From Amyloporia xantha (taxonomy: Eukaryota; Basidiomycota; Agaricomycetes; Polyporales; Adustoporiaceae): DNA of 64,000 bases. The stretch is from NCBI GenBank assembly GCA_036971615.1, contig JAYKKR010000010.1, forward strand, positions 124,001-188,000, read 5' to 3'. Position numbers and translations under genes: made by a program. This document shows positions 47,501 through 57,705 of the stretch, in pieces. Position 1 is the stretch's first letter. Each line of letters begins with the position of its first letter. Below the pieces are notes generated by a model. It was not told where the DNA came from and ran no database searches. It was given only the letters and a program-made list of their open reading frames with translations.

Positions 47501-47557
47501 AACGAGCTGCTTTCACGCGTAGTAGACAGTTTAGACGAAGATATAACTGGCGGATGA
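41517..47557 (+). CDS. SLH1: Ski2-like helicase Slh1/ASCC3 with degenerate, shortened second cassette
   Basis: Slh1 (ASCC3) is the ATPase of the RQT complex that splits collided ribosomes. The start at 41517 gives [14 protein letters not shown]. Cassette 1 has [34 protein letters not shown] (Walker A, split by an intron), [23 protein letters not shown] (DEVH at 43492), [18 protein letters not shown] and GRAGRPGM (motif VI), then a winged helix and Sec63-type domain to about 45.9 kb ([14 protein letters not shown] [10 protein letters not shown] included). Cassette 2 keeps [12 protein letters not shown] (46179) but has CEDLHLLD in place of a DExH box and GRAVR in place of GRAGR, and the protein stops after [20 protein letters not shown], with no second Sec63 domain. 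About 1,600 residues against about 1,970 in yeast. One-base break near 44083: KEMK reads into a TGA unless one G is dropped. Confidence 0.9.
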
Positions 47558-47683
47558 ATATAATGACTGAAAACAACAGAGCGGACTGAGACCAATATAC
47601 AAGATGCACGAAAAGGTAGATAACGGTATATATGCAATATAAAGGAGACAGCACCCGAATGGACAGGTAACACTTTGTTCTTT

Positions 47684-49547
47684 TCATTTCAGGAATTTCC
47701 GGAGACTCTGCAGACGGTCGGCTGCATGGCTCAATGTGTCGACATCTTTGCAGAACGCAAACCGAGCGTAATTCTCGCCAATCGAGGTGTGCTCCTCGCA
47801 GTAAAACTGCACCATCCGCGTCTCAGCTTGGTAAATATCACATTGTGAAATGCGGATCGCTCACCTCGCTCACGGGTATGGAAGAAACACCAACTTCAAC
47901 AGCAATGAACCAACATGCCCTGAGGATAGCTCAGTATCTGACACAGCGAACAAGATAAGAAAGAGCTGACTTGAAATCTCGCCCTCTGCCATTGACACTT
48001 GCCGGGAAAGGGTAGTCATCTGGCCAACTCACAGATGAGATGTCCTGATGCACCAAAATTATCATCAATTCTAAATCTGTAGAAAATACTTGCTTACCAA
48101 CAGCACGAAGTAACTACCGTCGGGTTGCGAATATCTCATGCCGAGCTTGTCAAAGGCCGCAGTTAACGTCTTACGCCTTACGTCGTAGTCTTTGACTTGC
48201 TGCTCAATGAATTTACGTTCCTTCACCTGCTCCAGACCAGCCGCAGCTGCCTCTTGCAAAGGAGAGTTAGTGCAGAATACGATACGCGTCGTAGCCGCCA
48301 AAGTAGGTCGAATGATCGAGGGGGGCCCGATAAGCCAACCCACTCGCCAGCCTGTAGCAGAGAACAACTCTAAATCGAGAGCACCGACGATGAGCAAGTT
48401 GGCCATCGAATGACGTGATCGGTAACTTACTTCCAGCCGAGCCAACAGTGACCGTACGGTCCCACATGCCAGGGAGCGTCGCGATTCGCACATGTTCTTT
48501 GCCATCGAAGACGAGGAAGTCATACTAGTTCCAGATAAAAATCTTCACGTCAGGTACGATGTAGGAAGACGAGTGTTTTCACGTACCACCTCGTCTGACA
48601 TGACGAGCAGATTGTGCTTTTCTGCAAGAGCAGCAATCTTCTCTAGTTCTTGCCTCGTGAAGACCTTCCCCACAGGGTTGTGAGGAGTATTCACAACGAT
48701 CATTTTGGTTCGAGGGGTGATGGCGCGTCTGAGTGAAATCAATCGGTCGTCAGACCACCAAATACTTTTGAGACTTACTCGAGTTCCTCAAAGTCAATTT
48801 TCCAGTCATCGCTGGTAGGTCTGTCGCCAGAAAGATCAGGGTGAAGTGGGACGTAGACAGGAACCCCGCCATTGAAGGTTACTGAGGGCAGGTATTGATC
48901 GAAGAAGGGCTCGAACATAATGACTTCGTCTCCAGGCTCCAAGAACGCAACGAATACGGAATACTGGCCTGTCAAGGCTCGTCAGAATGGAGGCTAGGAC
49001 ATGCGAGTTTTGATTCACCTTCGTTCGCTCCACTGGTAACAAGGATCTCAGAGTCTACATCCAGCTCCCTGCCGAACTGAGGACCATAGACCTGCTTGAT
49101 TGCTTCCCGAAGACGTATTCTGCCCTTCGGGTGAGAATAGTGGTTTGGGGCTACGCTCTTCAATGCTTCCTCGGCAGCTTCTGTGACCCAGACGGGGGGA
49201 GCGAAATTCATGTAACCTTGCCCCAGGTTGATACAATCTGCGGGCAAGTTGACGGCACTGGGCCATGGTCTGTGTCTGAACGCTAGTCATGATGACCGCA
49301 TGACGCACTTGAATATGGACCACACGTCTTCTGCCAGAGCGCGACCCTCCTTCAGCCGTGAAGAGAACGGAATGAGATTGGAGCGATCCTTGATTTTTGT
49401 GACTCCATTGAGCGCGTTGATAACACCATTAGTATGGGCTTCAGCCGTAGTTGATGACATTCTGGCAGACGGAGGTGTGAGAGAGCGGATAGAGATGTGT
49501 GGCAGTCGAGTCAGGGAGTGAGTCAGAGATAGCCTTGCGCGCAACAT
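47684..49547 (-). CDS. BNA3: Kynurenine aminotransferase / cysteine-S-conjugate beta-lyase
   Basis: Class I/II PLP aminotransferase converting kynurenine to kynurenic acid. The outer start at 49547 gives MLRARLSLTHSLTRLPHISI, rich in Arg, Ser and Leu and free of acidic residues, like a mitochondrial targeting peptide; an inner ATG gives MSSTTAEAHTNG. The core has INLGQGYMNFAPPVWV, PNHYSHPKGRIRLREAI, ILVTSGANEG, VIMFEPFFDQY, IVVNTPHNPVGKVFT (PLP-ring Asn), DEVYDFLVFDG with the Asp and Tyr, VGSAGKLFSATGWRVGW (PLP Lys) and, late, SNGRGRDFKACW-like and EHTSIGENYARFAFC (substrate Arg). It ends LRKFLK, stop at 47684. About 460 residues in about ten exons. The tail converges on SLH1 with only 126 bp between stops. 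Confidence 0.9.
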
Positions 49548-51339
49548 CTCAAACGCTCCTCCAGCCGCGGTCTTATAACTTGGTCAGTGAGCGTCTGCGA
49601 GAAACAGGGTCCTCCATCGGGATCTGTGTTTCCAGTCGGAAGACCAGGGTGTCTAACGTATTCGTCATTTATTATTGCGCCAACCTGCCGTGGAATATGC
49701 GATATCGATTGGCTGCCTCGATGGCCTCGACTCCCTCGGCGTCGCAGTCCCACGTAGGTCGCCTTGTCTCCCAGCCTATGCCATATCACCTTAGGAACGC
49801 ATTTTCAGACAGGTATCAGTATCACTGTGCATAGGCGGCGGGGGCGATAGTGAGGTGTGCCCGCTGGCGCTGGGACACTGCGCGCACTAACAGACGCTGA
49901 GCCCTTGACTTTGTAACTCTGTTTCCCCCTACGGTACGAGCGCTGTCAGCGTTGGCGACAACTCAAGACTCTCTATCTCCCCGACCATAATCGTAGTGAG
50001 TGGAAACTTTTCACATGGTAGATGGCTGATAGCGCTGTAGAGCTCTCTCATGTTTTGAGGCCTGGGAGGGCAGTCGAGCAGAGATGCACACAGTTGCTAC
50101 TGCCGTGTGAAGGAAATCCCCTGGGGTGTCTCTGTATTTTATAGGTAGCCCGACCCGGTCGGAAGCCAACACTTGTAGCGTTGTTCACATCTGCGTACCC
50201 CTTCTATTCTCATAGCTCGTGAGTACTGTCCACGACCATCACGTTGTCCAAATTAGGTCTAACCCTCCGTGGCCATAGATGCTTTGTCCCGCTCCCAGGG
50301 ACTCCGTCAATCCAGGCAAGCTTCCTCTCATTGGAGGACGGATCTTAACCGAGAACTTCACGTCGGGCAAAGTGTGTGGGTGCATGCTATGGTGACTAGT
50401 AGGGTCACTTACGGTGAGCAAATCATACTGCCTTCCAGCGTCTATCGGAGCCGTATTCTGCTCTGGCACTTTTAACATGCGATGTGTCTTTGATACGCTG
50501 ATACTTTACGCGCTGTGCTGGGTCCCATAACTCTCTGCATATGAAGGTCCTACAGCGTATCTCAATACGAGAGCTTGTTGGTATCTGGAAGACCGCCATT
50601 ACGTGGACCCGAGTAAGTCGTATCGGATGTTGGTGTTCATCTGACTGTGAGTTCGCTTGTTCACGCTTATCGTTCGATACGGCTTCCTGCATAGAACACT
50701 CGAGGATGCCGTAAGCGTCCGCAACTCTCTGGTTGGAGTTAGAGTGCCTGGCAATCCTGAAACAGTGTTCTTATAGGCGCTGCCCTTTTCAAATGAACTT
50801 CTCTCCGTGTATGTCGCAGATTATCATCTCTTCTGCTTGCTATGCTCTTCTGGGTTAATTTGCACTTCTCATTTACGATTTCATCCGATGATGCCTAATG
50901 TTAAGACAAGTAACGCCCGAGCGAGGGCAGCATGGCAACGACGTTGATGCTTGAGCCAGGCTGGGCTATGGTCAAAAAATAACCATACTGTATGCTCTAT
51001 CGCAATGATGGGCGTTGCTCACGTAGTACCATGCCACCGCTTTACAGCAGTGGCCGCTCTATCTAGATACTCGTATTGTGTATATAATGCTGTAACAATA
51101 TATCTCATGTCCTTTCCTTGACTTAAGGAAAGCGAAAAACAGTAAGATCAACTCGTTCGTCACCTTGAGCCAGCTTGCCTCGTATAAACTTGTTCACTTT
51201 CCATTTTGAGCGTGATCGATTTATGTAAGCCAAAAGTTGAGTGGCATTAGGCGCCGTACCGAGTTTGATCTACCTGCAGCTTGTGTGCGCGGGCTCATCT
51301 CGTACGGTGCACGCTTGGCTTCTCTAACTGATTCCAAAG
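49548..51339. other. Gene-poor 1.8-kb interval
   Basis: The longest gap in the window, between divergent starts of BNA3 and the FYVE-RING gene. Open frames are short and overlap each other on both strands. I recognise no coding domain, tRNA or transposon remnant. A TATATAA-like string (GTGTATATAATG near 51077) lies about 260 bp upstream of the FYVE-RING start. A long promoter or an unannotated non-coding RNA remain possible. Confidence 0.5.
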
Positions 51340-54300
51340 ATGAGTGACGACTCCGGATTTTTTCTCGGAACAATTGATGAGTAAGTCATGAATATAAGTG
51401 TTGTATCTATGTGTTCACCCGCTCACCTACCGATTTAGAGTAGCGAGTGGTGCTGCTTCACCTGTTCCCAACCAGGTTGTTCCGCATGATGATACCGACG
51501 ATGAGGAGTTCATATACCCTGGTGTTTCGGAAGAACCTCCCCTGGAAGCACCTACTCCCGTGGAGTCCAACCGTGACACGCATTCTGTGGCAGCGTCTCC
51601 CATTCCGGCTAAGCGTCCACCGTCAGCTGCACAGCTGGAAGCTCTGCATGCGGCAGCAGCATCCGGGGACATAAAACGTGTCAAAACAGTTTTCACCAAT
51701 GCTGTACAATCCGGCGACGTGGAACCATTCGCATTGGCGAACGATGCGCCCTCACGCGTTGGTCAAACTGCTTTGCATGCGGCCTCTAGCCGAGGTCATT
51801 TGGAGACTGTCAAATGGTGTACGTGCTTAGGCGATTCTTAGATATTGTCTTAACTTCTTCCCGCTCAGTGGTGGAGGACTGTGGTGCTATTCCTGATATA
51901 GAGGATAGGGAAGGCGAGGTGCGTTGCTCTTATGATGGCTCACATCCAGGGTTCATTTTTTGCTTTAGACAGCGCTGCATAAAGCCGCACTTCAGGGTCA
52001 TTTTCATATAATCACTTATTTATTACCGGACAAGGCGGACGTGCATGCTCAAGACGCGGACGGATGGACCGCATTACACAACGCGTGCTCGAAGGTATCT
52101 CGTGTGATCATTGTCTCTTCATGTCGCGGGGGACTGACCATTTATAGGGTTATCTCGACATAGTTCGATGGCTATGTGAAAATGGAGGTGCCGCGTCGGA
52201 GATGGATGGTGTGCGCGGAATTGATATGAGAAGTCAAGGAGGATGGACGCCTCTCAGTGAGTTTCCCCTGCGCTATGTGGATACAGGACTGATCGAGCTT
52301 TTCGCAATAGTGAATGCTGCGTCGAAAGGTCACCTCCCGGTTGTATTATACCTCTTAAACAAGCAGTCGGCAGACCCCTTTGTGAGGAACAATTGGGGTG
52401 AAACTGCCTATGACGTCGCCGCGGCGGTATTTGAAGTGTGGATCTGCGAGGTGCGTCGCCACACAAAGTGGCGGTACGGACAGCAGTAACAACTTGATCC
52501 AGGTGCTGCAGAAAGCGGAAGCCGAACAGTGGCACAGTGACTCGGTCCCCTACAATCCGTTGGCAGCTCATACAACCGTACCGCTGGTATTATATGAGAA
52601 TCAACGACTCGACATGAGATTAAAAACACTGGCTGTTTCGGGTGGCCGGCCACGATTCTCCGCTTCCGGTCTGGGCAGACATGGTCGGCGAGCACCTTTT
52701 GAGCTTCGCTTGCCTGTGCCAGAAACAACGACGGGTCAAAAGGCAATCGCAGCCTGGCGCAGCGACGTGCAGTTGCCACTACGGGAGGATCCCTGGACAT
52801 TACCAAAACCAGGGTCATCAAGAGAGGGCACAGAAAGAAGCCATTTCTGGTTGTACGTTCCAATGATCTTCTAATTCCGGTGCAGATTTGACATATCAAT
52901 CAGGTCTGATTGGACGTTGGATGTAACACACCCTGGTGTTGACGCAGATGATGGATGGCAGTACGCGCATGCTCTCGATGATCCGGATGATGAATGGACA
53001 GCGGAACGGCCACCACAGCTCGAGCGTCTGCTCAGTGGCAATGGCACTGTTACTGCAGGCCTCGGTGGTAGCAGATCTCGCAGTGGCAGTGCTGCAAGTT
53101 CTGGCTCCACTTCTCGCCGCGATAGTGGCAGTCCGCAGACTTGGGCACGCCGCCGGCGGTGGGTCCGGGTCATGCGTCGAAGACTAGATATCCCTCCTCT
53201 TCCCTTCCTACAGCCTGATGGCCAGCTGTATCATATGGGCGGGGACGGCGCACTGGTTCCCTATGTAGAGGTCGATGAGAGTGATTTCGGTGACATCGAG
53301 GGTCAAGAAATGGGGGCCATACAAAGTTCTGGGTTGTCCTCCGTGCAGGACTACGTGGCTCGCGCGCGTTATTTGGCCGGCACTCAACACGGAGACTCCG
53401 ATTCACCCGACGGAGTTAACTCCGCTCTCGAGGCTCGGCGCGCCATCGCAAAGTTGGAACGTGCCACTACAGAACTGAGACAAGGCATCTCAGGTAAACT
53501 TTTCCCTCCTATGTGCTCAGCATGGTCCTCATACCAATAGGTGATACCGATGTCGAGCGGAAGACTCAGGCCGAGGTTCTCCTGAACGCATATAGCCGAG
53601 AGCTAGAACGAAGACGGTTGGCCGCTGGGGCGCAGGGTTTGCTCATGACCGGAGATGGTGAGCTATGAGTTTTGCGCTGAACTCTCTCTCTGTCCGTTTT
53701 CTGACGGTGATTAGAGGACCAAGAGATCGAGGATGACGACTCCGACGACGAGTTTCACTATCCGGGCTCGGAGCCAATCAACACCCCTCGACCATCGTCA
53801 ATAAGGTCATCGGCTACAGACTACTTTAGCCGAGCGAGCGGGTCCCGGGGACCCACCGACCTTACTCCTCATCTCTCGCAGGCCCCTGAGTTCCGTGTGC
53901 CTACTCACGAAGCCCCGCAGAAGGTTCTTACACCAAGGTGGACACCGCCAACACCTCATCAGGTCCATGCGCAGTGGGAACGTGACGAGACCGTAAGCGA
54001 GTGTCGAGAATGTCGGCGTAGATTCAACTTCCTGAACCGTAGAGTGAGTCCGCTTATTTTATACGCTATAGCATCAGGACTGATTGAACGCTCAAAATAG
54101 CATGTGAGTATTCGGCACACGCGACGTTAGACCAGGACTGACCTCACTGCAGCATTGCCGCCGATGTGGTCGGATATTTTGTGACCGCTGTTCCTCGTGG
54201 AGGGCGCTTTTAGATCCCTCAGATGTGGTGCATGATCCATCCTTCCCCGAGACTTCACATGCTCCTGCCCTGCAGCGTGTATGCCAAGCTTGTTACGAGG

Positions 54301-54941
54301 AAGTGACCGCAAGTGTGCCCAATGGTTTGCACACCGCTCGGACGACTTCCATGGAGCGTATCGTGATTGATCAGGGGAGACTCACCATTCCTAGTCCGTC
54401 AAGTGGGCAGTCAAGTTCGCAGCTGAGTGACTTAGCGGAGTATGTGTTACCTGCGATTCATTCATACGATGTATCCCTAATCAACTTTGACAGGTGTCCG
54501 GTTTGTAATACGAACTTGGCAGACCTTGGTCTTGCCTCAGAGCAGGAAGCTCATGTTAAAAATTGTCTGGAAGGAGGGAGTGGGAACCCTCCTCAAACCG
54601 CGAAATATCTTGTTTACAAATTACCAGGAGAAAGTGCTCTAATTGGTATCGAATGTGAGTACGATTCATTGATACGGGACGTAGCTATGCTGATACTGTA
54701 CTTCAGGTGCTATTTGTCTCGAGGAATTTGTTAAAGGTGAGGTCGCTTGAACCTTCTCTTGCATCAAGCGTGCTTATGAAGTTCATAGGGTCTACTGTTG
54801 CTCGGCTGAGCTGCCTATGCAGCTTCCATAATGGTATGTTGGTAGCACTCCAAACACTACTCGTAGTTAACGACTATTTTACCAGCTTGTCTCTCCTCCT
54901 GGCTGCAGCGGGGAAGGAGTTGCCCAGTCCACGCTCGTTAA
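51340..54941 (+). CDS. Ankyrin-dysferlin-FYVE-RING protein, candidate endosomal E3 ligase
   Basis: Multi-domain protein of about 900 residues. After MSDDSGFFLGTID and an acidic linker come ankyrin repeats (GQTALHAASSRGHLETVKWL, GETALHKAALQGHFHIITYL, GWTALHNACSKGYLDIVRWL, GWTPL then NAASKGHLPVVLYLL). Next is a dysferlin/peroxin-type module (FDISIRSDWTLDVTHPGV, WQYAHALDDPDDEW, RRRRWVRVMRRR). The FYVE finger has WERD, CRECRRRFNFL and, after splicing, RRHHCRRCGRIFCDRCSS, with basic residues for PI3P binding. The end is a RING-type finger: CAICLEEFVKG, SCLCSFHNACLSSWLQRGR and CPVH, in which the last ligand pair has His instead of Cys. So it likely ubiquitinates cargo on endosomal or vacuolar membranes, as Pib1 does; the substrate is unknown. 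The RING is reached through three short introns. Confidence 0.87.
54101..54103 (+). other. 3-nt microexon (CAT, His) inside the FYVE signature
   Basis: The FYVE motif is built as NRR|H|HCRRCG. AGA ends at 54043; intron 54044-54100 ends in AAAATAG; CAT follows; intron 54104-54152 starts GTGAGTA and ends CTGCAG; the next exon starts CATTGCCGC. Without the CAT exon the motif would be RRHCRRCG, missing one His of the R-R/K-H-H-C signature. Confidence 0.82.
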
Positions 54942-55050
54942 CCTGGTCTATCGCATGTCGATCGTGCTGTATCTTTCATGCCTATGCTGTCGTCACGCCT
55001 ATGGATGTTCTTAATGGTACATATTAATGTTATACTGCTCCATATACCTC

Positions 55051-55999
55051 AATCCTCCCGTGGTAAAGCATAGGGAATCCTACTTTCGTCGATGCGTATT
55101 ATGCTAGAGAAGTCTTCATAATCTGGCTCCACGATATCTTGGCCTTTGCGTCCATCGTCTTGGTCATCCTCGAACCATGTTGACGGATCGTCATCATCCT
55201 CATCGTCCTCATCGTCTTCGTCGTCGGATTCTGTTCGCTTGTAATTCCTGCAGGGAACATGTAAGTTCCGTTACAGTAGCTGCAGTCAGGATGACTCACA
55301 TGAATGCCCACATTCGTGCTTCTCGCTCCTGTCTAGTTAGTATCTCGCCGTTAGCAATGCGTCCTTGTCGCCGTCGTTTCTCCTCAAGTTCTTGCTGCCG
55401 TTTGAGATCCAGTGCATGAGCCTCTTGCTCTATTTGAATTGCTTCCTGGAACGATAGGCCACCGCCGTGTGCGTTTCGGCTAGGAATGTGGGATGCCTGC
55501 ATATGAAGGAATCAGTCTAGCAGACTATCCCAAATGAGTCGGAAAGAGGAGACATACGAATTTAGCCAATGCTTTGCGCTTAGCATCGATGCCTCGATAT
55601 TGTGGCACTGGTGGGCTCGAGTCAACTTTCATAGGCTCATCCTCGTCAATCCTGGTCTCTTCAAGCTTATTCTGTATGCTCTCCACCCCGACCAGCTCCA
55701 CTAGCCGGGACTCGATCGCCGCCTGCTCAGCGGCTATGCGCTGCGCATACGAGGATGTGGAGGCTGTCCTGAAGAGTTCAGATCAGGCTAATACGCATAT
55801 AAGGCATAGAAATTGCTCACGGCTCTGCCAGGATTTTGGCATTACGAGCGTGCTGGTCCCGCAGTTCGCGGACCGTCATCCGGGGAATTGGAGTGGCATT
55901 GGGCTTGGGCGGTACTCGGAAACCCGGCGGAGCAGCAGGTCTGCGCGACCGTGTGGGCGAGGTGGATGGAGACATGCGGTGTCGTGGTGGGGACGACAT
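55051..55999 (-). CDS. Acidic and basic coiled-coil protein, uncharacterised
   Basis: I do not recognise this protein. The start at 55999 (MSSPPRHRMSPSTSPTRSRR; 56035 is an alternative) opens a basic Pro/Ser tail, then VRELRDQHARNAKILAEP and an Ala/Glu-rich helix with AAEQAAIESRLVELVG. Later exons give a charged helix, QIEQEAHALDLKRQQELEEK then KRRRQGRIANGEIL, likely a coiled coil, a WAFMNYKRTE join across an intron (AT|G) and a run of Asp/Glu (SDDEDDEDDEDDDD) before PSTWFEDDQ. It ends IDESRIPYALPRED. Four exons, about 220 residues. Charge pattern suggests a nuclear or nucleolar role, but this is only a hint. It converges on the FYVE-RING gene (109 bp between stops). Confidence 0.65.
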
Positions 56000-56368
56000 G
56001 GTTCGCGATTGCAGGGAGGGAAGATGGAGTAGCAAGGTTGAAATCTACGGGCTTTATAGTAGGACGAGCGCTTCAGTCACGACGGGGCTCTGTGCGTAGC
56101 CAGTTGCGCCAAGCAGCCTGTTTTGGCAAGTGTTGTGGTATACAGGACTCGAAGGCCACGCGAAGGTGTACTTATATCGTTGACAATAGCCATGGCAGCA
56201 CGCTCCCCCATTGTTTTCCGCCAATGCGCTGCGGCTGAGTCATTTCGCAGCGCACTGACAATGCCATATCAAACAGCTTTGGCAGTAGTGTGCTACAAGA
56301 CAACAAAGGTGGTTCCAAATCGTACAAATACATAGCAATACACTCCCTTCGTTAGCAGTCTTCCCTCT
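56000..56368. other. Intergenic stretch
   Basis: 369 bp between the PI31 stop and the uncharacterised gene start, both leftward. No gene recognised. Confidence 0.45.
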
Positions 56369-57512
56369 TTATGAGTACATATCCCCCTGCCATGCACAGT
56401 CAGTGGCTCAGGTATACCCTGCCAAGTTGAACTAATGACTCACCGCTCCCGGAGGCATAAACTCGTCGTTGTCCGGATCAAACATATGTCCTCCACCAGG
56501 CGCTCCTCTTCCACCACCCATCGGACCCCTACCCGGGAGCGGACCTGGGAAAGGACCCATGCCAGGACCGACAGGGTCGAACCGCGCACCAGGAGGGGCT
56601 CCCATTGGTGGCAGGAAGCCGTCCCCGCCCCAAAGGCCCCTTCCTCCAGGGCCACTGCCTCTCAACCCACCGCCAAAGATGGGGTGGTCAGGTCCGACGA
56701 ACATGCCATCTCCTCCATGATCCGGGAACAGGGAAGGTGGCGCGAATGGGTTACGCGGAATCGGATCGAGGTCGCGCCTACCGATTTCAAGAGGATTCCG
56801 GGGAGGACTGTAGATTCTAGAGCGATCCGGTGCATACGGCGGTTCAACAGGTTGTGGCCGGGCAGGCGGAGGCACGTCGGCCCTGGGTTGGCTGCCTCCG
56901 GCATTGGTGGAAGAATCAACTGACTGTTCCGTATATCCCTCTTTGCGAAGACCAGGAATCAGCTTTTGCACCGTGGTGAGTTTAAATTGTGACACGAGAT
57001 CAGCTACTCGGTTTGAGGATATGAAGCCGTGAATGAGAGGCTGTACGTCGGGGGCGCTGAGGTCGTGAGGAAAGAAAGAAGGCGAGACAAAGTCATTGGT
57101 AGAGATATCAAGTGTCGCTGCTTTGTCGCTCTGCAAACCATACATGTGAGCCCTCGCATCGCACATGGTCAACACATGGACGGACCTCGACCGCGATGGA
57201 GTTGATCAGAGTACGAGACCCTAGCTTGATAACTTTCAATACAAACTCAAGACTGCTCTGCTCGTGGCGGTATCTAAATGTGTAGTTCCCTGGGCCGTGC
57301 TCATTCCACTCGTCCGGGAGGACACTGTTCAAGAGGGTACGTGCAGGAGAAGATTCATCTACTGCAACCAAGCGGAAGCCGAGAGCGACCATCGCTGTGT
57401 GTATGAGGGCAGCGATTCCATCCTGAGGCGACTCAAGCTTCTTCTTTGTAGGTGGTAAGACATTTGGAAGGGATGAGACGAGAGCAGATGGGTCGAGTAT
57501 ATTGGATGTCAT
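56369..57512 (-). CDS. Proteasome inhibitor/adaptor PI31 (PSMF1-like)
   Basis: PI31 binds the 20S core and, in several organisms, aids proteasome transport or assembly. I place the start at 57512 (MTSNILDPSALVSSLPNVL), while 57581 (MASDHIRVLKRG) is possible; the inner one matches the family's usual opening. The N-terminal FP domain holds SPQDGIAALIHTAMVALGFR, EHGPGNYTFRYRHEQSSLEF and VLKVIKLGSRTLINSIAV, then FPHDLSAPDVQPLIHGFIS and SNRVADLVSQFKLTTVQKLI. A Pro-rich middle leads to the C-terminal PI31 region: RDLDPIPRNPFAP, then Gly/Pro-rich GGRGAPGGGHMFDPDNDEFM. A 57-nt intron (56387-56443) joins PPGA to an 18-nt last exon giving GDMYS, so the read-through ending VSH is not used. Divergent from PRP5 over 193 bp. 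Confidence 0.88.
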
Positions 57513-57705
57513 TGAGATCGTGGTCGAGGATGAAGTCAGCGATCGGCCTCGCTTAAGTACGCGTATGTGATCGGAAGCCATACAAGGCAGGTGCCAAACA
57601 TACATCAACACGCGCCTTTCGCACCTTCCTCGGCCACCCTCAGTTCATCGACACCCGCTACCATCTACTCCTTCCCATTCTCTTGTTATCTGGCGCGGTA
57701 TTCAC

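Noticed and set aside
56432..56443. PI31 ending in VSH
   Set aside because: It arises from reading into a GTGAGT donor; splicing to an 18-nt exon gives GDMYS, the expected family ending.
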